From Lampris incognitus (Eukaryota; Chordata; Actinopteri; Lampriformes; Lampridae): 64,000 nucleotides of DNA. The DNA is taken from positions 35,753,134 through 35,817,133 of the forward strand of contig NC_079223.1 of NCBI RefSeq assembly GCF_029633865.1, given 5' to 3'. Both the position numbers and the translations under genes were made by a program. This document shows positions 46,204 to 57,249 of the stretch, one piece after another (positions within the stretch are counted from its first letter, which is position 1; every line of letters starts with the position of its first letter). Under the pieces are notes generated by a model. That model saw nothing but the letters and a program-made list of their open reading frames with translations. It had not been told where the DNA came from and made no database searches.

Positions 46204-47087
46204 CAGAATCAGAATCATGTTTATTGGCCATGTAGGTTTTGCACATACATGGAATTTGACTCTGGTTTTGTGGCTCTCTCAGTGTACTTACCATAGAATA
46301 ACAACACTACAACACAACAATCTGCAGATATATACACAAGGATTGACTTATACAGGTGAAATGAGAGGTGATAAAGTGCAATGGTGCAGTTCCTGGGGTG
46401 GGTTGAATTTCTTGAACTGGTGGAAAAGGTGCATTCTGTGCTGGGCCTTTTTGATGATTGTGTCTATACTGTCATCTCCACTGTTTTGAGCGTATTGAGC
46501 TCCAGGTTGTTATGGCTGCACCAGAGGGCCAGTTGATCAACTTCCCGTCTATATGCAGACTTGTCAACGTCCTAGATAAGGCCAATGATGGTTGTGTTGT
46601 CTGCAAATGTCTGGAGTTTAACAGATAGGTCAGCTAAGATGCAATCATTTAAGTAGAGGGAGAAGAGAAGAGGGTCCCAGTGCTGATTGTCTAGGTCAAG
46701 TCAAGTCAATTTTATTTGTATAGCCCAATATCACAAATTACAAATTTGCTTCAGGGGGCTTTGCTGGATGTGGATTTTCTCCAGTGTCACCTGCTGCCTC
46801 CTGTCTGTCAGGACGTTTTTAATCCACTGGCAGATGGGGGCTGGTACGGTGAGTTGGGTGAGTTTGAAGTAGAGGATATCTGGGATGAAGGTACTGAACG
46901 CGGAACTGAAGTCCACAAACAGGACCCTTGAGTGTGTCCCAGGGGACCCAAGGTGTTGGAAGATGTAATGCAAGCCCATGTTGACTGCATCCTCCACTGA
47001 CCTGTTTGCTCGGTAGGCAAACTGCAGGGGGTTGAGCAGATCACACAGAGAGGAAACGGTAGGAAAGATTCTGTGCAATTTAGTTTT
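46204..47087 (-). mobile_element. LINE of the jockey/L2/Rex1 type, 3' part, reversed
   Basis: The minus strand encodes reverse-transcriptase pieces: LNPLQFAYRANRSVEDAVNM near 47035, VLFVDFSSAFSTF near 46900 and PAPICQWIKNVLTDRRQQV near 46820. Past a small insertion it continues with DKSAYRREVDQLALWCSHNN near 46555. The 3' UTR runs left to the end at about 46204, where the complementary tail is (GATTCT)n, as in many fish LINEs. Frames are broken. The upstream part of the same element probably continues at 48190-48480. Confidence 0.82.
46693..46762 (-). repeat. Short repeat tail inserted in the LINE
   Basis: On the minus strand: CCCTGAAGCAAATTTG, then GATATTGGGCTATACAAATAA and a (TTGAC)n end. 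It interrupts the LINE reading frame. A shorter relative sits in the Tc1 remnant near 19064. It is the 3' tail of an unidentified fish retroposon. Confidence 0.6.
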
Positions 47088-47089
47088 TG

Positions 47090-48060
47090 ACTAATGAAGC
47101 CTGTGCATCACCTTGAATTGGATTATTTGATGCTTGACATTAATAGAACAAGATCGGGTCCTGCTAAGGCCTCCTCCCAAACATCATCCCCAATCTATAT
47201 TCCCAGTTCCTCCTCCCAGGCATTTTTCAGAGAATGTGTGGCATAATTTACTTGTTCAGAAAATATATTTACAAAGTCTGAGACCAATTTTTGGGATTCA
47301 GGTGGGCCCAACAAAAGCTTATAAATCATTCTTCCTTAAGGGAGAGACTCAGTTAGATGCACACTGATGAACATAATTCCTCATCTGTACGTATCGGGAG
47401 AAATGTGTTGTGGCAAGAGAGAACTTGTTTTTTTTAACTGAGCAAAAGAGGCAAATTGGTTGTTAATATACAAATCTTCCAAAGTGACTACACCTTTTAG
47501 CCTCCAACTGTCAAAAGATGCATCTGAGAGGGATGGGGGAATGCATGATTGCGATATACTGGGGTATGAATAGAAGTGTCTGGTAGTCTGCAGCCCTTCT
47601 TTATTTGCTACCATATTTTCAAGATGATTAAGTTATCCACCTTATTATTTGTAGGGATCTGGGGACTGAGAAAAGGAGTGCTGGAAGAGAACTGTTTTTG
47701 ACATAACAGTTTTCAATGGCAACCCAAGATGGAGTCTCAGTGGATACTTCCAATCTGTAACCTTCCTGCCAATAGACAGGGGCCCTCAAGGGTCCTCCAT
47801 TTTTCAATGCCGCCCCCCCCCCCCCCAGCTTTTCCACTTTTTCAAGAAAGTTCATCTTAAAAAATTAGCTTAGGGTCTTTTACCAGGACTACTCCAAGAT
47901 ACTTTAGTTTATCCATAATTTTGAAAGGGAGATCATGCAGAAATTCAGTGTTAAGATCAGCACCACGTGACATAAATTCACTCTTCTGCAAATTAATTGT
48001 ATATCCTGAAACTTCACCAAATGGCCTTACAAAATCTGGCAAAACTGGAACCGACTTCTC
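47090..48060 (-). mobile_element. L1/Tx1-type LINE fragment, reversed
   Basis: Minus-strand pieces run in the expected order for the end of an L1/Tx1 reverse transcriptase: FGEVSGYTINLQKSEFM near 48020 and KLKYLGVVLVKDPK near 47880, then C-terminal-domain remains (WVAIENCYVKNSSLPALLFS near 47720; LYINNQFASFAQLK near 47460). Several breaks. It is a different clade from the LINE on either side and separates that LINE's two parts. Confidence 0.75.
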
Positions 48061-48189
48061 AGATTGTGATAGGAAGGGGACAACATCAACTACGTATCTG
48101 GTTGTGTGTCGTGACCGGAGAGGGTGAGCGATGTGAAAGTACGCTTATCAAACCTGCAGTAAAACCCATGTAGATTGTCAGCCAGGTGA

Positions 48190-48480
48190 TGGTTCCCTGC
48201 AGTGTGTGTGTGTGTGTGGGGGGGGGGGTCTCTTGTAGTTGGTAATGTCTTTTAAAGTGCTCCAGACTGATGATGGGCCGTTGGCAGAAAACCTGTTTTC
48301 CAACTCTTCAGAGTAGCACCTTTTTGCCACTCTGATCTCCTTTGTGAGTGTACTTCTGTCTTGGTTGTGCCAGATCCTATCTCCGCCCCTGTAGGCTTCC
48401 TCTTTGGCCTGACGAAGCTGCCTGAGTTTTGCTGTGAACCAGACCTTATAATTGCACAGGCTGACATCGCGATTGCTATT
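48190..48480 (-). mobile_element. LINE fragment, linker before reverse transcriptase, reversed
   Basis: The minus strand reads VWFTAKLRQLRQAKEEAYRG, AKRCYSEELENRFSAN and VWSTLKDITNYKRP. This is the conserved linker between endonuclease and RT in jockey/L2/Rex1-type LINEs. It fits as the upstream portion of the element whose 3' part lies at 46204-47087. A short (GT)n and poly-G tract sits at its end near 48201-48229. Confidence 0.75.
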
Positions 48481-48539
48481 GCGATGTGTGGAGGTGTGGG
48501 AAGATGGTGGTGTAACTTCCATTTGCGGCGGCCTCACCC

Positions 48540-49260
48540 AGTACCGACTATGCAGTGTTTTTGTCTACGTCTGTCACAACTCAGGTGGTCATACTTACCT
48601 GACAACAGACCCGGAATCACCACATCCAAGTAGTCATACCAGAGGCTCAGTACAGTAGTGAGTCCACTCCTAGATCAGCTCACTCCCTGAGGACACCTGC
48701 AAGACCCAGCCCGGCAGAACCGCCGCACTCTCCAACCCAGTGCAGAGATACTTCAGTGATACCAGCGGAGACAGATGCTGACACACCAGCATCACAACAT
48801 TCACTGCGCCGATATCTTGAACGAGTGCATATTCCACCTAAAAGACCGAACCTTTGAGAAAAAAAAAAGGCAGAATAATCCCTTAGATTTGGTGTGCAAG
48901 GGTAGAGCAGTCTACCTCTCCCTTGCTAGTTGGAAAAAAAAATGTTTTTGGTTATTGTTATTGGAGCTGGACATTGAAAAAAAAAACAAGAGACATTTAT
49001 AAATGCAAAAGAAAATTTTAGTTTTTAAAGTAAGTGTTTTGTTTAATTTTTTAAATTTTTACATTTCAATATTTTGAGTTATAGAGGGTTCAAGTTTAAA
49101 GGGGGGGGTGTAACGTATTAGGCTATATTGGAAATAATACTATTCAGCCACCTGGTGGACGTGGTTGTAATAACAGTCCAATTACCCGTTCTGAAGGCGT
49201 GTCAGGAAAAATACCCAGTCTCCATGCACAGTTTGGTCTCCATCTGAGTTATTGATTTTC
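48540..49260 (+). mobile_element. Possible LTR-retrotransposon 3' fragment (fossil)
   Basis: A purine run GGGGGGG at about 49101-49108 followed by TGTAACGTATTAGG looks like a polypurine tract and LTR start. The upstream open stretch ends in a basic tail like the end of a pol protein. No LTR partner or catalytic domain is visible, so this is a weak call. If real, it is a broken fragment. Confidence 0.25.
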
Positions 49261-49492
49261 CATCAAGATATTACAGGAAGAATTATGGTTAGATACACAA
49301 AAACAAACAAACACACAAACGCACACACACACACACAAACTAACAAAGGCAAACACACATATAAACCTGGACACACAACCCGTTTACACCCCCACACAGA
49401 CAAGTAAGCGCATACGGACACACACATACGCACAAACAAACAAAAGCACTTATGCACACACAACACACTGACACTCACACTCTCTCTCTATG

Positions 49493-49552
<60 letters not shown>

Positions 49553-49729
49553 CTTGGTCTTGGAACCAACCAGTCCATTGGGGCAGGACACGCTGGCACA
49601 CCCTTGGCCAGATTGCCTCCTTTATGCTTTCCCTCCATTTCCACTACTCATGCTGACACTCATTTGGCATCCTCACCCAGATCCACTTCAGTTGCATGTT
49701 TGGCCTCTAAAGGGCCAGGCTTGCCTGAG
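49261..49729. repeat. (CA)n microsatellite region
   Basis: An imperfect CA-rich stretch at about 49310-49460 leads into a pure (CA)n array at about 49493-49550. No coding content. Confidence 0.85.
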
Positions 49730-50283
49730 TTAATAATAATGACAATAATGGATTACATTATATAGCGCTTTTATCTAGACACCCAAAGCACTTCACAGTG
49801 TGGGGGGAAACTCACCTCAACCACCACCAATGTGTAGCATCCACTTGGGTGATGCACGGCAGCCATTTTGTACCAGAACGCTCACTACAGATCAGCTTGA
49901 GGTGGAGATGGAGGAATCGTTGAGCCAATTACATAATCAGATGGAGAGAGCCAGGTTGGGAATTTTTGCCAGGACATCGGGGGACCCCTACTCTTTGTGA
50001 TAAGTGCCTTGGGATCTTTAATGACCATAGTGAGTCAGGACCACGGTTTAATGTCTCATCCAAAGGACGGCATCTCCTACAGCACAGTGTCCCCATCACG
50101 GCACTGGTGCATTGGGATTTTTATTAGGACCAGGGGGAAGACTGCCCCCTGGTGGCCCACAAACACCACTTCCAGCAGCAACTCTTCCCTGGAGGTCTCC
50201 CATCCAAGTACCTGTCAAGCCCACACCTGCTTAGTTTCTGTCATTCAGCAGAGCCAGGGTACATGTTGGTATGGCTGCCGGCC
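49730..50283 (-). mobile_element. 5S rRNA-derived SINE (SINE3-like), reversed
   Basis: The right end, read on the minus strand, resembles the internal promoter half of 5S rRNA. The plus-strand block GGTCTCCCATCCAAGTAC at 50193-50210 equals the complement of the 5S region CTTGGATGGGAGACC, and CCTGCTTAG followed by GGTATGGC at 50225-50275 continues the match. The body is about 450 bp and the tail at the left edge (complement of TATATAGCGCTTTTAT with an ATT-rich end) resembles L2-type LINE ends. It is not a functional 5S gene: the match is partial and diverged. Confidence 0.72.
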
Positions 50284-50874
50284 GATTCCGTTCTTGTGAT
50301 CAAGGTGTGGTCCAGACCATACTTAATGCTTGAGCATCCTCAACTAGGGTGCTGTATGCCAACAGGTGGAAACTCTTTTCCAGTTGGTGCAAGGATGAAC
50401 ACATGGACCCCGAGTGTTACTCTGCACTATATTGCTCGAATATTTACAGGTGTTGCTGGATCAGTGACTCTTGGTCTCTATCATTAAGGTGTATGTTGCT
50501 GTCATCTCGGCTCAACATGTGTTCATGGACAATCGAACTGTAAGGTCACATCCTCTGGTGAGCTGTTTTCTGAAAGGTGCTCTCTAGTTTCGGTCCCCGC
50601 ATGTTGTACAGGTGCCTTCATGAGATTTGCCTATCATCCTAGAAACTTTATGTTCCCCACCATTTGAGCCCCTGGAATTGGCCGGCCTCAGATGGCTGTC
50701 TGGTAAGACTGCCTTTCTCCTCACTGTTGCCTCTGCAAAAGGAGTTGGTGAGCTTCCTGCCTTGTCTGTTGTCAGGGACTGTTTGTGTTGGAATTCTGAT
50801 GGGTCTGGGGTTACTATATGGCCCAACCCCTCATTTCTTCCTAAGAGGCTTTCAGCTTTTCACATCAATTAGCC

Positions 50875-51074
50875 TGTAGTGGTTATGGGGATACATAATT
50901 CCCCTTATTGAGCTAGTAGGAACGTTAGTTTACAGCTGCCGTTTTCTCGGTTCGGGTTTACAGTGACACACTTCCGCTGCGCGGGTTTTTGTTGTAATGG
51001 TGGAAGGAATAAATGGTGCACGTTGTGTAGCCGAAAGAGAGAGTTGTCACGACTCCTGCTTGAGTTCCTCTACA
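50875..51074 (+). repeat. 5' LTR of the short-LTR Gypsy element
   Basis: About 200 bp with TG...CA ends. It is followed at once by CTGGTGACCCCGACG, which resembles a tRNA primer-binding site. Confidence 0.85.
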
Positions 51075-52399
51075 CTGGTGACCCCGACGTTTGTCTCTTG
51101 GTAGTTATCAGAGACAATCTTTCGAACGAACATGGTTGACGAAATCAACGCGGTTTCTCTCAAATTGCCAGAGTCCTGGGAGTCATCGGCAACGACATGG
51201 GCTGTCTCACCCTGGCAGAAAGCCTTCAGAGGTTGGTGGCGGCAAAGTTTGTCTGGCATGGACTCAAAGAGGATGTGAGGGACTGGGCTGACACCTGTGT
51301 GGAGTGCCAACGCTCCAAAGTGCTCCAGCACGTCAAAGCGCCCCTGATGCCTTTCACGGTACCTGAGAGGAGGTTCGACCACGTGAATGTGGACCTGGTA
51401 GGCCCCCTCCCCCCCTCCCGTGGTTTCACATACCTGCTCACCATGGTCGACAGGACCACGCGATGGCCAGAGGCCGTCCCGCTTTCGTCCACGACAGCGC
51501 CTGAGGTTGCCCGAGCGTTCATCGGAACCTGGGTCGCCCGCTTTGGCACCCCATCTGACCTCTCCTCGGACAGAGGGCCGCAATTCACGTCCGCGCTCTG
51601 GGAGGAGATCGCCGCGGGTTTAGGGGCGAGGCTCCATCGCACCACAGCGTATCACCCTCAAACGAATGGATTGGTCGAGAGGTTCCATCGCTCGATGAAG
51701 GCCGCGTTGCGGGCTACCCTCAAGGACGACCGCTGGGTCGACAAACTGCCTTGGGTCATGCTTGGGCTCAGGACGGCTCCCAAGGAGGACCTCCAGTCCT
51801 CATCCGCCGAACTGGTCTACGGACAGCCACTTCAGGTCCCGGGGGATTTCCTTCCCACCGCCACAGCTCCCTGGTCCGCCAGATGCCAACGGACTGCGCT
51901 GCAGGAGGAAGCCAGGGCTTTTGCACCGGTCCCCACTTCTCAGCATGGCGGCTGTCAGTCCTATGTCCCCACGGAGCTGTGGTCGGCGGAGTATGTTTTC
52001 ATACGTCACGACGCGCACCGCGGTCCCCTGCAGCCATCCTACGACGGCCCATTTCGGGTACGGGACACTGGAGATAAGCACTTTGAGGTGGAGGTTGGCA
52101 GCAGGCTGGAGCGGGTTTCTGTGGACCACCTCCAGCCTGCTCACCTGGACTTAGACCGCCCTGTTGGTCTTGCCCTGCCCCCACGGCGGGGGCGCCCCCC
52201 GGCTCTGCCCCCCTCCCCCGGCGAGCCGCCCCCTGCTTCCCCAGCCCCTCCCTTTCCCCGGTCCAGCTGTGAGGACTCTGCTGCTTTGCCTGCGGTTAAC
52301 CAGCCCCCAGCTCCTGTTCAGTGGAGCCGTTGGGGCAGAGAGATCTGCCCCCCTCGCCACACTGACTTTTCGTATTAAGGCGAATTCTGGGGGGACGTG

Positions 52400-52603
52400 T
52401 GTAGTGGTTATGGGGATACATAATTCCCCTTATTGAGCTAGTAGGAACGTTAGTTTACAGCTGCTGTTTTCTCGGTTCGGGTTTACAGTGACACACTTCC
52501 GCTGCGCGGGTTTTTTGTTGTTGTAATGGTGGAAGGAATAAATGGTGCACGTTGTGTGGCTGAAAGAGAAAGTTGTCACGCCTCCTGCTTGAGCACCTCT
52601 ACA
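52400..52603 (+). repeat. 3' LTR of the short-LTR Gypsy element
   Basis: About 204 bp, nearly identical to the 5' LTR and preceded by a G-rich purine run (CTGGGGGGAC) at about 52387-52396. Confidence 0.85.
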
Positions 52604-53405
52604 AGCCTGTCAATTTGGCAGTTTTCCGCCTGCAGCCAGGGGCGGAGGAACTGCATCTTAATGTCAGCCTATGTTCTCCTATTTAGGCTCCGAGGCACTA
52701 CATAGATGTGTCAGCTGGGTTTCATAAGTTTGATGTGCTGTGTGTTATGGAGGGCACAGGAAGGGTTGCACCTTGTCCAAACAAAGACTCTCAAACTGGG
52801 TTGTCAATACCATAGCATAAGAATGCAGGCCCAGGGGCCTCCCGGTCCCCCCTGTGAAATGTCATTCAGTCAGGGGTGTCTCCACCTCTTGGGCTGCATT
52901 GAAGGGTGTTCCACTGAGTGACATCTGTGCTGCAACTACTTGGGCTTCTTCCTGTACCTTTGCCCACTTCTACAGAGTTAACGTGACCATCCTGCATCCT
53001 GTGGTGACAGTGGTCTTGTTTGCTCCTTTGGTCTGCAGCTGAGGCACGGTGAGTGCAGATTCCTCGTGACTTTGTTGGTATGGGCCATCCAGGCATTGCA
53101 TACCGTCTCTGGCAGTCAGGAAGAATGAAATAGAATGACAGTTACAAATGTAACTAAGGTTCTATGATTCTGGATGACCACCAGACTTCATTGTCACTCG
53201 GAATCTTGACGAGAAGATTCTGTACGACACGACTGCTGGGTGCCAGGCCCCTTTATCAGGTTGCTTGCGTCACCCTGGTCACACGTGTGACTATGCTGGT
53301 ATTATGTCTTGACCTCCTGTACATGTGCGTGATGCATATACAGGTCTTACATTACTGTCTATGGCGGTCATCCACAATTCATAGAACCGTAGTTACTTTC
53401 ATAAC

Positions 53406-54115
53406 GCTCGATTTATTTCAATTGCTGGCAAATGAAATTCAAAGAGTGACTTATCAAGCTTGAAAATCAGAAATCCAGTGTGCTGTTACAATAAGGATAC
53501 ATAGTGCAAAATTTGCAATGCTCCATATTATTCACGCTATCCTGAATGGACGCTTAACATTGGCCTTGTAAAATATAGATGCTTTTGCACCATTTCATCA
53601 GAGCTAAAGTTAGCCCATCTCAGTGATGTTTTTAGAGAACAGACACCCCAGAAAATCAAGCTGACACATCAGAAACACTTCAAAAGCTTTATCAAATGAG
53701 TCATTTGTTTATGTTAAAGCTGATGGCGCATGTCGTGCGTACATCTCTATCCAGGTGTTTGTGTGAAATCCTAGTACCTCGAATGAAACCGGATGGAAAA
53801 TACCAGGTGATAAGAAATGGGGGAGAGGCAAAGAGAGAAAAGTGCTCAGAGAGCAATATATATATATAAAACTTTGTTAAAAGAAACACTCAATGGTAGG
53901 GAAAGTGCTCAACAAATAAAGAGCAAAATAATTCAGTTAGTCAAGTAAATTCTCTATGAGACAGTACAAGCCTGTTTCATGCTATAAGCAATCGTCAGCT
54001 GTCAAAACCATATATATATATATATATGAAAAACTTCTATGGATTAGTTTTTTCCTACATCTATCTTAATTAGTTTTTCCCTACATCTATCTTAATCTAA
54101 ATAAATGTATATATT
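53406..54115. other. Intergenic A/T-rich sequence
   Basis: No gene or named repeat seen, apart from short (AT)n tracts near 53858-53870 and 54011-54028. Confidence 0.5.
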
Positions 54116-54119
54116 TATA

Positions 54120-55165
54120 TATATTACATTACAGTCATTTAGCCGACGCTTTTATCCAAAGTGACTTACAATAAGTGCATTTAACATAGGAAATCAAGAG
54201 AACTACTTGTCATCAGAGGTCATAAGTGCGTCTTCTCTCTAAACAAGCATCTAAGAGCAAAACCAGTCCTAAAGTAAAAGCGCACGAAAGAGATTTTTCT
54301 TTTTAAATGAGTGAATACAATGAGTGCTAAGAGCAAGTAACAGGGTAGTAGTTCTTGAAGAGGCAAGTTTTCAACCTGCGCCGAAAGATGGGCAGAGACT
54401 CCGCTGTCCTGACATCAGTGGGGAGTTCATTCCACCACTGTGGGGCCAGGACAGAAAAGAGCTGTGACTGGGTTGATCGGCAGCAGGGGCCTCTGAGCGA
54501 CGGGGCAACCAGGCGTCCCGAGGCAGCAGAGCGAAGTGGTCGGGCGGGGGTGTAGGGCTTGACCATGGCCTGGAGTTAGGAAGGAGCTGTTCCTTTCACT
54601 GCCCTGTAGGCTAGCACCAGAGTCTTAAACTGGATGCGAGCAGCTGCTGGGAGCCAGTGTAGGGACATGAGAAGGGGAGTTGTGTGGGAGAACTTAGGGC
54701 GGTTGAACACAAGATGAGCTGCAGCTTTCTGAACAAGCTCCTGATGGCCAACGCCAGGGCACCAGCAAGGAGGGAGTTGCCGTAGTCCAGCCGGGAGATG
54801 ACCAGAGCCTGGATGAGCCCCTGTGATGTCTCGTCGGTGAGGAATGGTTGAACCTCCTGATGTTATAGAGGAGAAATCTGCAGGAGCGAGCAACTGATGC
54901 AAGGTTTGCAGCAAACAACAGTTGGTCGTCCAGGATCACACCCAGATTCCTCGCAGTCTGAGTTGGCGTCACCATGGTGTTGTCAATGGTGATGGCCAGG
55001 TCTCGGTGCGGGCAACCTTTCCCCGGGAGGAACATCAGCTCTGTCTTGTCCAGATTGAGCTTCAGGTGGTGTGTCGCCACCCACTCTGAGATGTCAGTCA
55101 AGCACGCAGCAATGCTTGTCTCTACTTGAGTGTCAAGGGGAGGAAAGGGCATGATCAGATATAGA
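54120..55165 (-). mobile_element. L2-type LINE, 3' part, reversed
   Basis: Minus-strand pieces of the RT end: WVATHHLKLNLDKTELMFLP near 55080, NLGVILDDQL near 54935 and LHWLPAAARIQFKTLVLAY near 54640, then APQWWNELPTDVRTAESLPI near 54430. Shifts break the frame at least once. The 3' UTR ends at the left with the complement of AGTCATTTAGCCGACGCTTT, a block common at fish L2 ends. 5'-truncated and inert. Confidence 0.85.
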
Positions 55166-55177
55166 TATATAGATATA

Positions 55178-55250
55178 TATATCCATCCATTATCCAAGCC
55201 GCTTATTCAAGTAGGGTCCCAGCATTATTGGGCAGCAGGCCAATATATAT
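55178..55250 (-). repeat. Family B repeat fragment
   Basis: ATCCATCCATTATCCAAGCC followed by GCTTATTC, the tail end of the repeat described at 9150, then diverged sequence. Confidence 0.5.
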
Positions 55251-55439
55251 TTAAAGCCAGTTTTCTAGATGATGATCATAATGTTGATTATAAAACGCAA
55301 AATCTTTAATATCTAACAACAGCATATAATTTTAGATGCACTCATTCACATACATTTTAGGGGGGGTTGTAACCCCCCCGAATGAAGGGCAGAAGACAGG
55401 TAGAAGACAGGTTCACATGGAACTTCATATCTAGAAATT

Positions 55440-56590
55440 TAAATTGAATTAAAGCCGCAAGCGGCGTTGGGAGGGGTCCAAGCGTTGGCACTGTTGCGCC
55501 CCCTATGGAGCAATTTGAATGGTTTTGTCCTCATGACCATATACCTTCACCCAACGTAAATAATTAACGCTACGATACGTAGGGGCCTTTTATACACCTA
55601 GCCTGTAATAGACTACCGTTTCAACATGAGACTAAACCGCTGTTGATAATGTAATAAAGATTGAAGAATCTTGCTTCAGAAACAGTAGCCTACCCGAGTT
55701 TCCAACTAGCTATGACAATGTCGGATTACTTGGGTCGCCTGTGTCCTAGACGATTACCGTAATTTTTTTAAATGTCGTAACACTTCCATTGCTTCAGAAA
55801 CATGTGCCAGAGTTTCCAAAACTGGACCAGACGGTGTCTGATTTCTTGCGTCCTAGCCGACTGCCGTAAAAAGAAAAAGTATGTCGTTAAACCCAGGTGT
55901 CCTGGCGTGTGGTATGTAGAGCTGCAGCGATTCCACACCAAATAAGTCAAAATAGCGGGCAAACTATATGACTGACATAGGTGGTCCCAATAGTAAAGTT
56001 GTTGAGCACATTGAGATGCATGGGTCGATTAAGTTTTGTGTTGATCTGACTTATGCTGTGGAAGTTATGGCCTTTTAAGCATGACCCTTTGTTGTAGCGC
56101 CACTATCTGGCTGACATGGGTGATATGTAGTGCCAGAGTAGTGGGGGGCCGTATGAATGCACCTACCAAATTTGGTTGGTCTAGGACTTATGATTGCTGA
56201 GCCTCAGACACTTTTAGCTGAGAAACCGCGCCCAAACTAATACAAGTCAAAATGGCGGGCAAACTATATGGCTGACATATGTGGTCCCGATAACAAAGTT
56301 GTAGAGCACATTCAGATGCATATGTCTGTGCAGTTTTGTGTTGATCTGACTTATGGTGTGGGAATTATAGCCTTTTACGCATGACCCTTTGTTATAGCGC
56401 CACCATCTTGCTGACATAGGTGATTTGTGGTGCCGGAGTAGTGGGGGGCCATAGGAATCCACGTACCAAAGTTGGTTGGTCTAGGACTTACGGTTGCGGA
56501 GCTTCACACACTTTTAATGGAGAAAAAAAATAATAATCCTAACAAATACAATAGGGTTCCACCAGCTTCGCTGATTGGACTCCTAATAAA
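55440..56590 (+). repeat. Fish interspersed repeat (family D) with internal ~300-bp tandem duplication
   Basis: It begins with TTAAAGCCGCAAGCGGCGTT near 55452 and ends with CACCAGCTTCGCTGATTGGA then CTCCTAATAA near 56585. Inside, a unit of about 290-300 bp occurs twice in tandem (about 55950-56230 and 56240-56530), with marker blocks GTTGATCTGACTTATG, AGCATGACCCTTTGTT or its variant, and TAGTGGGGGGCC. No ORF. A short related end lies at 12735-12950. Class unknown to me; it behaves as a nonautonomous element. Confidence 0.65.
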
Positions 56591-56689
56591 GAGGGTAGTG
56601 GAGAGCACCTGATGACTCATCAAGTCATCATCCTGTAACAGGGCCCAACTTGGATCTCCATTATAACAGGTGTCTGAAATTCAGATTTG

Positions 56690-56765
56690 ACCAGAAACGT
56701 AAAGCGCTTTGAGTGGCTGTTGCCGCTAGAAAAGCGCTATATAAAATGCAGCTTGGTTGACTGAT
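56690..56765 (+). repeat. LINE/SINE 3' tail fragment
   Basis: GTAAAGCGCTTTGAGTGGCT then AAAAGCGCTATATAAAAT, a motif common at the ends of L2-type LINEs and their SINE partners in fish. It relates to the tail of the 5S-SINE at 49740. Confidence 0.6.
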
Positions 56766-56879
56766 TGATTCTCCTCTGGTGAGGAGGTTTTTCTCCTCAT
56801 TGAAGGCAGCCTGGTTGAATTGATGTTGCTGCCCGACTACAACCTGACCACCCTGTAATGTGAATAATGACACAAATCT

Positions 56880-57249
56880 TTATGTGGAAAACAGTTTTAT
56901 TTTGACCCCCCCCCCCATCTTTTTGTATTATTTATTTATTTATTTATTCATTTATTTGCGTGTGTTTATGTTTTTCCACCACAGTAATGTCACCAGCATC
57001 CATTTAATCCTTGAGGACAGACACGAGGACTAAAGCCGCCGTCTACACGTCTATACTATATGGCCGCCTGAGTAAAGCATGCTAGAAATCAGTTATGAGG
57101 AGAAGTGGGATGAAGACAACACATGAAGTGATGTCAGTGTCTGTTGATGACCGGACAGTATGTGTTTTATTCCAGTGATGAATGACGACATTTATAAAGT
57201 GCAGGCACAACAATCATGTCCAGTGTTCTCTGTTTTTCCCCCCCAATTG
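56880..57249. other. Intergenic sequence
   Basis: A poly-C run near 56907 and a (TTTA)n patch near 56928-56958. No gene seen. Confidence 0.5.

Larger units (their letters stand above)
50875..52603 (+). mobile_element. Ty3/Gypsy element with ~200-bp LTRs, broken, young
   Basis: LTRs at 50875-51074 and 52400-52603 both start TGTAGTGG and end CTCTACA. They differ at only a handful of positions plus a small length change in a T/G run, so the insertion is recent. A 4-bp direct repeat AGCC flanks it (50871-50874 and 52604-52607). The inside holds an integrase region at about 51197-52378: a zinc-binding CVECQRSK block, then [19 protein letters not shown] and YHPQTNGLVERF. The upstream gag and pol parts expected for the family are not present, so the copy is broken and cannot be autonomous. 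Confidence 0.88.
50284..53405 (+). mobile_element. DIRS-like tyrosine-recombinase retroelement, fossil, interrupted
   Basis: Two stretches, about 50296-50870 and 52607-53030, resemble the tyrosine recombinase end of DIRS-type retroelements: VLYANRWKLFSSWC and LRWLSGKTAFLLTVASAKG-like pieces on the left, and GVSTSWAALKGVPLSDIC and FAHFYRVNVT-like pieces on the right. The terminal part may extend to about 53405, where GGTTCTATGATT and an inverted ATTCATAGAACC occur. A short-LTR Gypsy element lies inside it at 50875-52603. The copy is broken, with several interruptions besides that insertion, and no reverse transcriptase part is seen here. It is older than the element it carries. Confidence 0.75.

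Noticed and set aside
50190-50282. A functional 5S rRNA gene
   Set aside because: Only part of the 5S sequence is present, diverged, and fused to a SINE body.
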